This document shows, piece after piece, positions 1-9,500 of a stretch of 64,000 bases of DNA. How positions within the stretch are numbered: the first letter of the stretch is position 1; each line of letters begins with the position of its first letter. This DNA comes from Rhodopseudomonas sp. BAL398 (lineage in GTDB: Bacteria; Pseudomonadota; Alphaproteobacteria; Rhizobiales; Xanthobacteraceae), in contig NZ_CP133114.1 in the NCBI RefSeq assembly GCF_033001325.1, positions 124,001 through 188,000 of the forward strand, given 5' to 3'. Below the pieces are notes generated by a model, which had not been told where the DNA came from, searched no databases, and worked only from the letters and a program-made list of their open reading frames with translations. The position numbers and the translations under genes are program-made.

Positions 1-164
1 GCCAGCCACGCCCCTGATGAGGTGACGAGGAAGTCTCGTCATTCCCGGACGCAGAACCCGCACAGCGGTTCACATGCGAAGGCCCCGCCACGAGGCGAGG
101 CCTTGGTGAGCTCGCGAAGAGCTAGCGGTGGACGACAAGAAATCCGAGCGCAATGTCCTTGCGC

Positions 165-1091
165 TTATGCCGCCTCGTTGACCTCTGCTGCTTTCGGCTG
201 GAGGCCGTGCAAGAACGTCACGGCGCGCTGCGCGTGCGCGGCAGCAGAGAAGATGAAGCGCTTGTCATTGGAGAGCACCTCCAACCACGATGCGAGGTAG
301 CTCGCGTGGTCCGCGCGCGGATCGAGTTCGGGCACGATCCCGAGGTCTGCGCTGAGGAAGCAGGCGCCGAGCTCCGCGACCAGCTCTTCGCGGGCGCGCT
401 CGCTGCGGTCCTTGGCGTAACGGCTGAGATCGCGGTTGACGCGATGTGCCGGCGCCGTCCAGTGCACGCACTCATGCGCGAGGGTGGCCGTGTAGCTCTC
501 CGCGTCGCGGAAGCTCTCGAACGGCGGCATCTGGATGAGGTCGAGCGATGGCGCGAAATACGCCTTGTCGCCACCGTGCCGGATCGTCGCGGCGGTATTG
601 GCGAAGAAGGCGTCCGCATGTGCGATGCGCTGCGCCGGCGGCGTGCTCGGAACACCGGCCTTGTAGTACTGCTCGGGCAGATCATCGATCTGGTCGACAC
701 AGAACACCGTATAGACGCGCAGGAACGGCACCGTCCGCTCGACGTCATCTCCGTTGTCGTCCGTCTCCGTCTTGGTGACCTTGTTGGCGTAGACCACTAT
801 CGTTCCGCTCTCGCCTTTGCGGATGTGGCCGCCGAGTTCGAGCGATTGCTTGAATGTCATCCACGTCGACGACGCGAAGCCGCGCGCGACGGCTTCCGAC
901 CACAGCAACACGACGTTGATGCCCTGGTACGGCATTCCATTGTGGCGCAGCGGCCGGGTGATGCGACCGGCGGCATTTGCTGTGCTCCAAGGCCTCACCC
1001 ACGGCCGCACCCCGCGCTCCAGGTCGGCGACGATGCGATTGGTGATGCGCGCGTAGACGTCGGCGCGCGGCTTCTCTTCCATCCTGCTCAT
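165..1091 (-). CDS. ardC: ArdC-type antirestriction protein (zincin-like)
   Basis: A 308-residue protein of the ArdC family. Residues about 8-130 form the N-terminal ssDNA-binding ArdC domain, with the typical opening 'VYARITNRIVADLERGVRPW'. Residues about 150-300 form a metallopeptidase-like domain with HECVH at 206-210 and a likely third zinc ligand, Glu240, in 'REELVAELG'. Known ArdC proteins protect incoming conjugative DNA from restriction by the recipient; this role is inferred from the family. It is the last gene of a minus-strand plasmid/ICE block. Length and motifs look complete. The ATG lies close to the window's first terminator region, but the start is supported by alignment to the family's usual N-terminus. 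Confidence 0.9.
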   Translation of the reverse strand: MSRMEEKPRADVYARITNRIVADLERGVRPWVRPWSTANAAGRITRPLRHNGMPYQGINVVLLWSEAVARGFASSTWMTFKQSLELGGHIRKGESGTIVVYANKVTKTETDDNGDDVERTVPFLRVYTVFCVDQIDDLPEQYYKAGVPSTPPAQRIAHADAFFANTAATIRHGGDKAYFAPSLDLIQMPPFESFRDAESYTATLAHECVHWTAPAHRVNRDLSRYAKDRSERAREELVAELGACFLSADLGIVPELDPRADHASYLASWLEVLSNDKRFIFSAAAHAQRAVTFLHGLQPKAAEVNEAA

Positions 1092-1323
1092 TTCAACAAC
1101 CTCCGGTTCGGAGGCCGCGCCTGTCGCGGCCCCTCACGGGGTCCGCGGCGGCGGCATCTCGCGCTCGCGCACCCACCGGGCCGCAGCGGAGCGGAGGACG
1201 GCGCAGCCGTTGCGCGTGCGCGGCATCCGCCGCATGGACCGCGAACCGGGAGGGGCCGTCGGCGCGGAGCGTCGCTCTTCTCTTTCTCATCGGGTTTGTC
1301 TTGGTTTTGCCGGCGACACGAAA

Positions 1324-1349
1324 AAGGGCCGGTCTCACAACCGGCCCTT
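1324..1349 (-). terminator. Rho-independent terminator
   Basis: A perfect 10-bp stem (AAGGGCCGGT / ACCGGCCCTT) with a 6-base loop. Read on the minus strand it is followed by five T residues, the usual form of an intrinsic terminator. It lies just downstream of the gene ending at 1395. A second GC-rich hairpin (stem GGCGGGGC, 1368-1375 with 1380-1387) sits between the stop codon and this terminator. The remaining bases of the 1092-1394 gap show no convincing gene. Confidence 0.75.
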
Positions 1350-1394
1350 AGAGTGAGCGAAGTGAAAGGCGGGGCCCAAGCCCCGCCCTGAGGC

Positions 1395-1982
1395 CTATTC
1401 GAAAGCCGACATCTGGACCGCGGCGGCCTTCTTCGAGACGGTCTCACCGGCGTGTTCGACCTGCCGCTCGAAGGGCTTCCAGGCTTCGCCGATGACCTGC
1501 TCGTAGGCGGCGACGGCGCCCTCGGCCGCCATGCGGAGTGCGTGGGCCTGCAGTCCCATGTCGGCCGCGAACTCGCGTTTGCGCTGCGCCTGGCTGTCGA
1601 AGCCGACGGGGCCGTCGAGGTCCTCGTCGCGGGCATCGTTGGCAAGTTTGGCAGTGACCTCGCGCGCCTCGGTCACGGCGCGGGAGTAGAACTGGCCGGC
1701 GCCGTGGGCAGAGCCGACATAGGAGCCGACGATGCGCTGGAGGTGAATTTCCATCGCACGGTCGCTGAGCCCCTCTTTGAGGGCGTCGGCGGTCTCGACG
1801 ACGAGCCGCTCGTGCAGGTCGCGGATGCCGTCGCTGTCGAGGACAGCGAGCCCGAAGCTCTCGGATATGCGCAGGGTCTGCGCCGAGTCGGGGCAGGCGA
1901 GGCGGACCATTTCGAGGGTCGTGCCGCGGCGGAGCGGGATGACGCGGGCTGCGGAGCGAGGAGAGCGGGCGGTCTTGGTCAT
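1395..1982 (-). CDS. Conserved plasmid/ICE hypothetical protein
   Basis: A 195-residue soluble, Ala- and Glu-rich protein predicted to be mostly helical, with no signal peptide or membrane segment. I do not recognise a catalytic motif. The ATG at 1982 is preferred over an in-frame ATG 8 codons upstream because AAAGGATC sits at the right distance before it. The protein begins MTKTARSPRSAARV and its basic N-terminus could contact nucleic acid, which is inference. It lies between ardC and a group of small unknown genes, and its own terminator follows, so it is probably transcribed alone or as the end of a short unit. Confidence 0.7.
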   Translation of the reverse strand: MTKTARSPRSAARVIPLRRGTTLEMVRLACPDSAQTLRISESFGLAVLDSDGIRDLHERLVVETADALKEGLSDRAMEIHLQRIVGSYVGSAHGAGQFYSRAVTEAREVTAKLANDARDEDLDGPVGFDSQAQRKREFAADMGLQAHALRMAAEGAVAAYEQVIGEAWKPFERQVEHAGETVSKKAAAVQMSAFE

Positions 1983-2367
1983 GGTGTGATCCTTTCTCGG
2001 TTTCACCTGGGATGCGATTGGGCCTTTGCCGTCGCTCCCTCGGGTGCGGTCGACCAGAACCGGCCCCAGCGGGCCGCTTCAGGGGGCGGCGGCTGCCAGC
2101 GCGAGCATGGGCGGGTTGCGGACAAGCGGGCCTTCAGGCCTGCGAAGGACGCGGCCCCCCATCGCGAGACGGCGGCCGCCGATCGCTTCGCGACTTGCCC
2201 TTGAAGCGGACCGCGGACGGTTCAGACCGCAGCACAAACCGAGGGAGTGACGGCAAAGGGGCACCCGCCGCCGAAACCGGGAGGTCACGGCAGGCCGTAC
2301 GACACACGACGCCGCCGGCACGCGTCAGGTCTCTTCGCTCGCCTTCGCAATGTTGAGGCTTGATCTC
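1983..2367. other. Intergenic stretch with no gene seen
   Basis: About 385 bp between two minus-strand genes. Open frames here have no good ribosome binding site or protein-like composition. It should hold the promoter for the 1395-1982 gene, but I could not pick out a clear -35/-10 pair. Confidence 0.4.
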
Positions 2368-2694
2368 TCACTGCCCCGCAGCGGAAACGAGATTGCGACT
2401 CCGAAACTCGGCGATCGCCGTCTCCTGCCGGTCGAGCCTGCGTGTAAGTGCGTCGATGTCGCCGCGGCGGGCGAGGGCAAGTTCTGCGAGGTGCTGCTGA
2501 AACAGACGCTCGTCAGCGTTCGTCCAGCTCGAAGCGCTCCGGACGTGCCGCCGTCGCTTCGCCCGATCGGTGACCGTCAGCCGCTCTGCGCGTGCCGCGA
2601 TCTGGCGCTCGATGACGCCGAGATGGCGTTGCGTCTCGGCCTGCGCGACCTCCATGCGCGCGAGCGCGAAGCGGCGGTCCGGTGGCCCGTTCAT
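2368..2694 (-). CDS. Small helical hypothetical protein
   Basis: A 108-residue Arg-, Ala- and Glu-rich protein, probably a coiled coil ('ERQIAARAERL' and 'DIDALTRRLDRQETAIAEF' have heptad-like spacing). No known domain was recognised. The ATG at 2694 overlaps the stop of the upstream gene as ATGA, which indicates translational coupling and supports this start over an in-frame Met 7 codons earlier. It is the last of a run of overlapping small genes (4018 to 2368) typical of rhizobial plasmid backbones. Confidence 0.6.
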   Translation of the reverse strand: MNGPPDRRFALARMEVAQAETQRHLGVIERQIAARAERLTVTDRAKRRRHVRSASSWTNADERLFQQHLAELALARRGDIDALTRRLDRQETAIAEFRSRNLVSAAGQ

Positions 2695-2942
2695 CGCACC
2701 GTCCCCACCGGCCACAAGGGAAAAGCGGACACGTCCGCCGTGTAGTCATCGGCGAGGGAGACACCCGCGATGGATGAAGAGAGATCGTCGCCGGCGACCG
2801 CCCAGTCGATCAGCGCCGAGTTGGCCCCGGCGTGCTTGCGCATATCAGGCGTCAGGATGCCGTCGAGCGCGTCAGCGATGGCGCTCTCGGGATTGTGGTG
2901 CGCGTGAACCAGGAGGTTCACGGCGACGAGGTACGCTTTCAT
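2691..2942 (-). CDS. Small hypothetical protein, overlapped operon gene
   Basis: An 83-residue protein beginning MKAYLVAVNLLVHAHHNPES. It is acidic in its middle part ('DWAVAGDDLSSS', 'SLADDYTADVSAF'). Its start overlaps the stop of the 2939-3142 gene (ATGA) and its stop overlaps the next start, so three genes are translationally coupled. I do not recognise the family. The position in a conserved-looking block and the GC-rich third codon positions argue that it is real. Confidence 0.6.
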   Translation of the reverse strand: MKAYLVAVNLLVHAHHNPESAIADALDGILTPDMRKHAGANSALIDWAVAGDDLSSSIAGVSLADDYTADVSAFPLWPVGTVR

Positions 2943-3142
2943 GACCGGACCTCCTCTCTGGCCGTATCGGTTGGGTAAGGCTCCGGCGCGCGGACGGAGA
3001 CGCGCACGGCGCGTCTCCAGGCGTCGGAGCCGGTGAAGTGCCGCTTGAGGCGCGGGTGCCAGACGACGAGGAGCGGCGTTTCGCCGTCCTCGTCGTTCGC
3101 GGTTCGCCAGCCGAAGGCTTTGGCAATGAGGCGCCAGGGCAT
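2939..3142 (-). CDS. Small basic hypothetical protein
   Basis: A 67-residue basic protein beginning MPWRLIAKAFGWRTANDEDG, with a Trp- and Arg-rich second half ('WHPRLKRHFTGSDAWRRAVR'). No domain is recognised. It starts 3 bp after the end of the 3146-4018 gene and overlaps the next gene by 4 bases. A nucleic-acid-binding role would fit the charge but is only a guess. Confidence 0.55.
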   Translation of the reverse strand: MPWRLIAKAFGWRTANDEDGETPLLVVWHPRLKRHFTGSDAWRRAVRVSVRAPEPYPTDTAREEVRS

Positions 3143-3145
3143 GGG

Positions 3146-4018
3146 TCACCTCCATCCGGCGAAGTCGGAGGGGCCGCCGTAGATCTGGTGGCGTGCCTCG
3201 TCGATCACGAAGCCGAAGCGACCGATGCTGTATTCCGCGCACGGGACGAGGAAGCGGCGCTCCTCGGTCCCCGGGCCGCGCTTGCCGCCGAGCGTGGCAA
3301 CGACCTCGACGAAGCCGGGCTCGTGCTTCGACGTAATGGCCGAGGTGACGATCCAATGGCCGGCGTGCTCGCGCTCGAACGCACGCCGGTCCTTCTCGTG
3401 GGACTCGCCCGGCTGCAGCACGGTGCCGAAGATCGCCTCCCAGGCATCCGGCCACGAGTCCTTGATCGTGCGCTCGGCGCAGCGACGCTCAAACGCCGTG
3501 AAGAGGTGCGGAAAGGTGATCGCGACGATCGCCCACGCGGCATCCTCTTCGTACCAACCGCCTGGTGAGCGGAGCATGGGATGGACGTTGCGGTTGCGCT
3601 CGGCCGAGAGCTTGAAGCCGCCGTGACCCGCCGTCGAATGCGCTGTGACACCTTCGGCGTAGACGCTCGCGCCTTGCGAGGCGCCCCACGGCGTGCCGGC
3701 GCGCGAGCAAATCTCGTGACGACCGAGCGCGCGCTTCTCGCGCTGGTGCTCGGCATTTTCGAGCACGCGTGCCCGAAACGCCGCCTCGTCGACGAGCTCG
3801 CCCGAGTGCCCGTAGAAATCGCCGCGCGTCCACTCGCCCATCGGTCGCGCGAGGCGCCAGGCGGTGACGCGATAGTGACGGTTGTCGCGCGCGTTCGCCA
3901 TGGCGAAGGCGGTGTCGCCGACCAGCGCGACAGGCATGCCGTCGGCACTGGTGCCGAAAGAAACCCCCGGAAATCCAGGGGTCTGGGTTTGAGGGCGAGC
4001 AGGGGAGGGTGCGTTCAT
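3146..4018 (-). CDS. DUF7007-like plasmid protein
   Basis: A 290-residue soluble protein with a Pro-rich N-terminus (MNAPSPARPQTQTPGFPG). The central region 'SPGGWYEEDAAWAIVAITFP' is followed by a 'FERRCAERTIKDSWPDAWEAIFG' type segment, written here in parts because it recurs in DUF7007-type proteins of rhizobial plasmids. That family assignment is from memory and is tentative. The start at 4018 overlaps the upstream stop (ATGA), which is why longer in-frame starts were not used. No catalytic residues could be named. Confidence 0.6.
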   Translation of the reverse strand: MNAPSPARPQTQTPGFPGVSFGTSADGMPVALVGDTAFAMANARDNRHYRVTAWRLARPMGEWTRGDFYGHSGELVDEAAFRARVLENAEHQREKRALGRHEICSRAGTPWGASQGASVYAEGVTAHSTAGHGGFKLSAERNRNVHPMLRSPGGWYEEDAAWAIVAITFPHLFTAFERRCAERTIKDSWPDAWEAIFGTVLQPGESHEKDRRAFEREHAGHWIVTSAITSKHEPGFVEVVATLGGKRGPGTEERRFLVPCAEYSIGRFGFVIDEARHQIYGGPSDFAGWR

Positions 4019-4491
4019 GCCGCGGTCCTCCCCTCGATGATATCGGCGCCGACTTGGTCGGCTGTCACGTCTTGAAGCACCGCGCGCGGATAGCCGTGGC
4101 GCGTGAGCCATTCTCGCGCGTCGGCCTCGTTGGTTGCGAGATAGACGAGCTCGGCATCGTCGCCGGCGCGGTCGAACACGCGAACCGAGCCGATCGCCGG
4201 ACGCTCGGCGATCGTGAACTGCAGCCGCGAGCCGAGCGAGAAGGTCCGGTGGACGCGGATCGCGATGACCCCGCCGCCGCCGTAGTCGGCCTCGTGCAGG
4301 GTGAAACACGCCGACAGCGAGAGGTTGCCGACGCCACGCGCGCCCTGCTTCCGGATCAGCCGGCCGCGACTGTTGCTGGTCCGCCAGGCAGCCAATTTTT
4401 TGTTGAAGCGCGCCGGCGGCTGTGGCGTTCCGTCGGACCAGGCGATCAGAGACCCGATCGGTGCATTGTCGAAGATGGTGTGCGCGGACAT
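4015..4491 (-). CDS. Hypothetical protein, first gene of coupled set
   Basis: A 158-residue protein of mixed alpha/beta composition beginning MSAHTIFDNAPIGSLIAWSD. The segment 'FNKKLAAWRTSNSRGRLIRK' is basic and could contact nucleic acid. No family is recognised. A good AGGAGGACACC ribosome site precedes the ATG. It appears to head the 4491-to-2368 operon of five overlapping small genes, downstream of a strong hairpin. Confidence 0.6.
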   Translation of the reverse strand: MSAHTIFDNAPIGSLIAWSDGTPQPPARFNKKLAAWRTSNSRGRLIRKQGARGVGNLSLSACFTLHEADYGGGGVIAIRVHRTFSLGSRLQFTIAERPAIGSVRVFDRAGDDAELVYLATNEADAREWLTRHGYPRAVLQDVTADQVGADIIEGRTAA

Positions 4492-4526
4492 GGTGTCCTC
4501 CTTGTTTGCGCGAGCGTTGAAACAGA

Positions 4527-4553
4527 GCCGCCGCCGGCAAGGCCGGCGGCGGC
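4527..4553 (-). terminator. GC-rich hairpin after ParB-like gene
   Basis: A perfect 12-bp inverted repeat (GCCGCCGCCGGC / GCCGGCGGCGGC) around a 3-base loop. It lies between the ParB-like gene and the next minus-strand operon. There is no long T-run after it, so it may be a weak terminator or an RNA-stabilising hairpin. Confidence 0.45.
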
Positions 4554-4579
4554 GGATCGTCCGGAAGGGAAGCGCGCCG

Positions 4580-6256
4580 CTATTCGGCGGCCTCCTGGAA
4601 AGCTTCGGTCGCTTCGTCAGAGGCGTCGTCGCCGGTGCTGTCGGCGTCCTCTTCCGTCTCGTCGTCGTCTGCCGCGGTCACGCCAGACGACAGGAAGTCG
4701 GAGAGTTTCGCCGGGTCGGGCGCGAAGAGCGCGGAGGGGTGGACGAAGTGTCCCTCCTTGAAGTGCTCGACGAGCGCGGCGCGCGTGTCCTTCACGCGCT
4801 GGCGCGGCAGGACCGGCGTGTCCTTGCACGACGCCTCAAGTGCCGGGCGCGAGAGGCAGGCGAGGAAGTCCTCCGTGCCCATGTTCGGCAGGAAGGCGTC
4901 AGCGCCGACGACCTCGCCGGCCACGCGGGCGACGATGCCGCTATTGGTGGCGTTCTCCCGGCACGAGAACACGTCGACCAGCATGGTGCGCGCCGCGACG
5001 CGCAGCGTGTCCATGTCGAAGGCGAGCTTGCCGTTGGCGTCGAACAACACAACTGCGTTCTTCGCCAGCCGGCTGTGACCATAGGTGGTGCCGCCGCTTC
5101 CCGTCGTCACCGAGACGTTCTGCCCGGCGAACGCGAGGATCAGCAACGCCATCAGCGTGTCGTCCTCGATCGGCGCGCGGCCGAGCGCTTCGCGCAGTGC
5201 GTCGGTGCGGAGGTCGCCGATCATCTCGACGCCCTTGCGCGTCACGTCGGGACGCGGCTTCGACACTTCGCCGACGTCGTCCGCGGCGTTGTCCGGACCG
5301 GTCGCGCCCTTGCCCTTCGGCTTCTTCGCCGCCGGCAGGCGGTAGTGGACGGTCTGCACGCGGCCGTCGCGGTCGAGGTACATCGCGGTGCAGTCCGACT
5401 TCGTCGGCTTGCCGTAGACGCGCTCGGCCTTCGGCGGCAGCTTCACCTCGCCGTAATTCGTGGTCTCGGCGATGACGCCCTTCTTCGGAAGGTTGGCCGT
5501 CATCCACTCCTGTTGCGCGCCGAGGAAGGCCTCGACGTCCGTGGTATAGCGGCTGTCCTCGTCCGCCGGGGCGAACAGGTCCTCGACCCAGGCAATGCCG
5601 TAGGCTTGCGCGAGGTCGTCGCCGAAGCTTGCGTGCCGCGCGTACATGCGTGTCTTCTGCAGCGCCTGGGCGACGCTCCACCACGAGACCTGTGGGTCGG
5701 CCTTCGACGGCTTGTGCTTCTTCCAGACCTCCTTCTGCTCGTCGAGCGATGCCGCCGCGATGGTGCGCAGCTGCCGCTCGTCGGGCATGTCGCCCTTGGC
5801 CATGTGGTCGAGCATCGCCAGCAGCACGTTGGCGAGCAGGCGCAGCTTCCTGATCTGGCGCACCGGCAGGGCGAGCGCGACGCCGATCGCTTCTTCGGTC
5901 CAGCCGAGCGCGACCAGGCGCTCGATCGCTCGCCACTGGTCGACCGGGTTCAACGCCTCGCGGGCGATGTTCTCGACCATCGAGCGCATGGCGCCGTTAT
6001 CGTTTGCCGGATCGTCGACGAGCACGTCGATCTCCTCGAGGCCCGCGGCGATGGCGAGGCGCACGCGTCGCCGGCCGGCATTGATGAGGAAGCCGTTGCC
6101 ACCGTCCGCCTGCTGCGACACGACGGGCGGTTGCACGATTCCGACGGCCTTGATCGATGCCAGCAAGAGCGCGTCGGCCTGCGGCGACGACTTGGTCTGG
6201 CGCGAATGGTCGGGGCTCTCCACCAGCGCGCGCGGATCGACCTTGATGAGTTGCAT
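4580..6256 (-). CDS. ParB/Srx-fold partition-like protein
   Basis: A 558-residue protein. Residues about 1-130 match the ParB N-terminal domain: 'RALVESPDHSRQ', 'ADALLLASIKAVGIVQPPVV', 'INAGRRRVRLAI' (the GxRR-type motif) and 'MVENIARE'. A helix-turn-helix-like region follows at about 110-150 ('LGWTEEAIGVALALPVRQIRKL'; shown in two overlapping pieces of the same helix pair). The long C-terminal part is unusual and ends in an acidic tail of Asp/Glu. Start 6256 is supported by AAAGGAG upstream. No ParA partner is adjacent, so it may be a plasmid-encoded ParB-fold nuclease or regulator rather than a partition protein. Confidence 0.8.
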   Translation of the reverse strand: MQLIKVDPRALVESPDHSRQTKSSPQADALLLASIKAVGIVQPPVVSQQADGGNGFLINAGRRRVRLAIAAGLEEIDVLVDDPANDNGAMRSMVENIAREALNPVDQWRAIERLVALGWTEEAIGVALALPVRQIRKLRLLANVLLAMLDHMAKGDMPDERQLRTIAAASLDEQKEVWKKHKPSKADPQVSWWSVAQALQKTRMYARHASFGDDLAQAYGIAWVEDLFAPADEDSRYTTDVEAFLGAQQEWMTANLPKKGVIAETTNYGEVKLPPKAERVYGKPTKSDCTAMYLDRDGRVQTVHYRLPAAKKPKGKGATGPDNAADDVGEVSKPRPDVTRKGVEMIGDLRTDALREALGRAPIEDDTLMALLILAFAGQNVSVTTGSGGTTYGHSRLAKNAVVLFDANGKLAFDMDTLRVAARTMLVDVFSCRENATNSGIVARVAGEVVGADAFLPNMGTEDFLACLSRPALEASCKDTPVLPRQRVKDTRAALVEHFKEGHFVHPSALFAPDPAKLSDFLSSGVTAADDDETEEDADSTGDDASDEATEAFQEAAE

Positions 6257-6508
6257 GGGAACACTCCTTTTGAGGTTGCGGACCGGCATCGCCAGCCCTT
6301 TCTCGTCTTCTTCCCGAAGACACCCCCCGGCCCGCGGAGCGGTCGGACCGGTGCAACTGCGGCCGAGCATCCCTGCCCGGCTGGACCAGCAGGGCCAAAG
6401 CCCTGCGCAGGACGACGGGCCGGGATCGCGCAGGCGGTGGTTGAGCGCCAGCGTCGACGGCCCGCCCGATCTGCGAGCAGGCATCTCTCCGGTTTTCCAT
6501 TTCGTTTT

Positions 6509-9500
6509 TCAGGCGGCCGCGGCCATGCCGCCTTCGCTCTCGCTGTCCTCCGCCAAAGCCTTCTCCACCTCTGCGAGCTGCCTGCGCTTCTCCGCGAGCT
6601 CGCCGGCAAAGGCGAAGTCGCCGCCGTCGCGCGACTCGTAGGAGGCGAGCCGCTTGCGAGCGTCCGCCAGGCGCTGGCTGAAGCGCTCCCGCTCCCCGTC
6701 GAAGTCGTCGAGCGCGTGCTCAAGCCGGGCGACGGCGCCGAGCGGCGTGACCGTCACCGGCAACTCGATCTCGTAGTCGGCGCCGGTGCGCAGCAGCGCC
6801 GTGGCGTAGCGGTAGCCGTCTTTCCCGAAGCGCTCGCCGCTGTATTCAAGGTCAAAGCCGCCGATCGATCCGATCACGCTCTCGCCTTCCTGCTGGAGCT
6901 GCACCAGCGTCAGGATTTCCTTCAGCAGCGCCCGGCCCGCGAGCTTGCGCTCACCGTGCGTTTCGCCCGTCACCGTCATGGTGAAGACGTCGCCCGAAGT
7001 CGGAATGCGGCGCTCGATGTCCTGCCCGATCTCACTGACCCGGCGGGTGGAGAACTCGATGTCGCGCTCGGCGTCGCGGATTTGCCGGCGCACCGCGTGC
7101 TGGTCGTCGATGTGCGCAGCCCGCAGGCGCTCAAGCCGGGCGACGTCGGCCTCGAGCCCCGCTTTCAGCATCAGCCGCGGGTCGCCTGACGCGATCGCCT
7201 TGGCCATCGCGAACTGGTTCGCCTGGCTCTCGCCCATGTCCTCGAGCCGGCGGATCGAGGTGTCGCCCGAGAGCGCGGCCGCGATGAAACGCGCCTTGCG
7301 CTCGTTGTTCTGCCACATCTGCGCGTCGAGGCTGCCCTCAGTCGCGTAGGCGAAGACGTCGACCTCGTCGTTCTGGTTGCCCTGCCGCACGATGCGGCCC
7401 TCGCGCTGCTCGATCTGCGACGGCAGCCAGGGCACATCCAGGTGATGCAAGGCCTTCAGGCGCAACTGCGCATTGACGCCGGTCCCCATCGTCTCGGACG
7501 ATCCGATCAGGAAGCGAACCTTACCGGCGCGCACGTCGCCGAACAGGCGTTGCTTCGCCTCGGACTTCTTGTAGTCCTGCATGAAAGCGATCTCGGACGC
7601 GGGCACGCCCATGCGGACAAGCTCGTCGCGGATCCAGCGGTAGGCGGAGAAGCCGCGCGACTTCTCGACACTGATCGTGCCGAGGTCGGAGAAGATCATC
7701 TGCGCGGCGCCTGGCAGTTCGAACGGCTTGCCGTCGGAGCGGACGTAGGCGTTGTCGGCCGTCTCGCTCCAAATGCGGAAAGCGTTGCCGACGAGCTGGT
7801 TCAGCTTGTTGTCGGCTTCGTTGTCGTTGTCCGGATCGACGAGGCGGAGGTCGATCGCCGCATGCCGCCCATCGGTGATAACCGACAACAGGATGTCGTC
7901 GCCGGGCTCGGGCGCGCGGTCGCGCTCCTCGATCGCCTTGATGCGCTCGCCGAGCAGGGTTTGGTAGCGCTTGAACGCCGACGACGGCTTCGCGGTGAGG
8001 ATCTGCCGTTTGCCCGTCGAGATCGCCGGCACCCTCACGTACTGCCGCAGGTCCTGCGGCATCACGACGTCCGCGAAGGAGCGGAACATCGCGATCAGCT
8101 CCGGCACATTGACGAAGGTGGCGAAGCGCGTCACCGGCTTGTACTTGCCGGACGGCTGCAGTTCGAGCTCGGTCGAGACGTCGCCAAAAGTCGATGCCCA
8201 GGCGTCGAACTCGTGCAGGCCGCGCTCGCTCAGCGCCGCGTAGCCGAGGTAGCGCTGCACCGAGAACATCTCGCCCAGCGTGTTGGTGATCGGCGTGCCC
8301 GAGGCGAGCACGAGCGCGCGGCCCGGGTTCTTCGTCTCGACGAAGCGGGACTTCACATAAAGGTCCCAGGCGCGCTGCGAGCCGTTCGGGTCGACGCCCT
8401 TGAGCGTCGACATGTTGGTGGCGAAGGAGAGCTTCCTAAACTCCTGCGCCTCGTCGACGATGATCTGGTCGACGCCGATCTCCGAGATGGTCAGCAGGTC
8501 GTCCTTGCGCGTCGAGAGCGACTCCAGCCGCTCCTGCAGGCCCTCCTTCAAGCGCTCGAGGCGCTTGCGCGAGACGCGGTCGTCGCTCTCCACCTTCGTG
8601 AGCAGCGTCTCGTAAAGCTCCAGCTCGTCCTGGATCATCTGCTGCTCGAACACCGACGGCACGGCGATGAAGCGGAATGCGCTGTGGGTGATGATGATCG
8701 CGTCCCAGGTCGCGGTCGCCGCACGCGACAGGAAGCGGTGACGCTTATCCTTGGTGAAGTTCGTCTCGTCGGCGACGAGGATGCGCGCGTTCGGGTAGAG
8801 CGCCAGGAATTCGCGCGCGGCCTGCGCCAGGCAGTGGCCCGGCACGACCAGCATTGCCTTGGCGATCAGGCCGAGGCGGCGCTGTTCCATGACGGCGGCG
8901 GCCATCGTCATGGTCTTGCCGGCGCCGACGGCGTGCGCGAGGTAGGTCGATCCGGCCGAGACGATGCGCCAGATGCCGCGCTTCTGGTGGCCATAAAGAG
9001 AAAAGGCGCCAGAGGCGCCGGGAAGCTTCAGGTGGGAGCCGTCGAAGGCTCTCGGCGCGATGTTGTTGAAGCGGTCGTTGTAGACGCGCGCCAGCCGGTC
9101 GGTGCGGTCGGGATCGGACCAGATCCAGCGCTGGAACGCCTCCTTGATCTTCGAGAGCTTCGTCTTCGCGGCCTCGGTGTCGACGACATTGAGGACGCGC
9201 CGTTCGTTGTCGCCGTCCCTGATCGTGTCGAAGATCTGTGGCACCCGGCTGTTGAGAGCGTCGGCGAGTAGTTCTCCCGCGTGCCGGCGGTCCGTGCCCC
9301 ACTCCGACGTGCCTGTCGCCGTCCACCCGAGTTGCCGCGCCTCGACGGTCCATGAGGCGAGCTCCGGCATGTGGTGGATCCTGATCTCTGCCTCCATCGT
9401 CTCCTTGACGAAGGCGACGACGTCGGCGGCCGGAATCCATGGTGCCCCGAGACGCGCCGTGATGTCGGACGGCTTTAGGTCGACGGGCTGCACGCTCTGC

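Noticed and set aside
153-1391. Plus-strand open frame opposite ardC
   Set aside because: ArdC is well supported on the other strand; this frame has no recognisable domain.
4301-7189. Very long plus-strand open frame (962 codons)
   Set aside because: It is antisense to the ParB-like and methylase-helicase genes, both of which have clear domains. High GC content makes long antisense frames common.
7442-9271. Long plus-strand open frame (609 codons)
   Set aside because: Antisense to the helicase part of the 1700-residue gene; Arg/His-rich composition and no motif.
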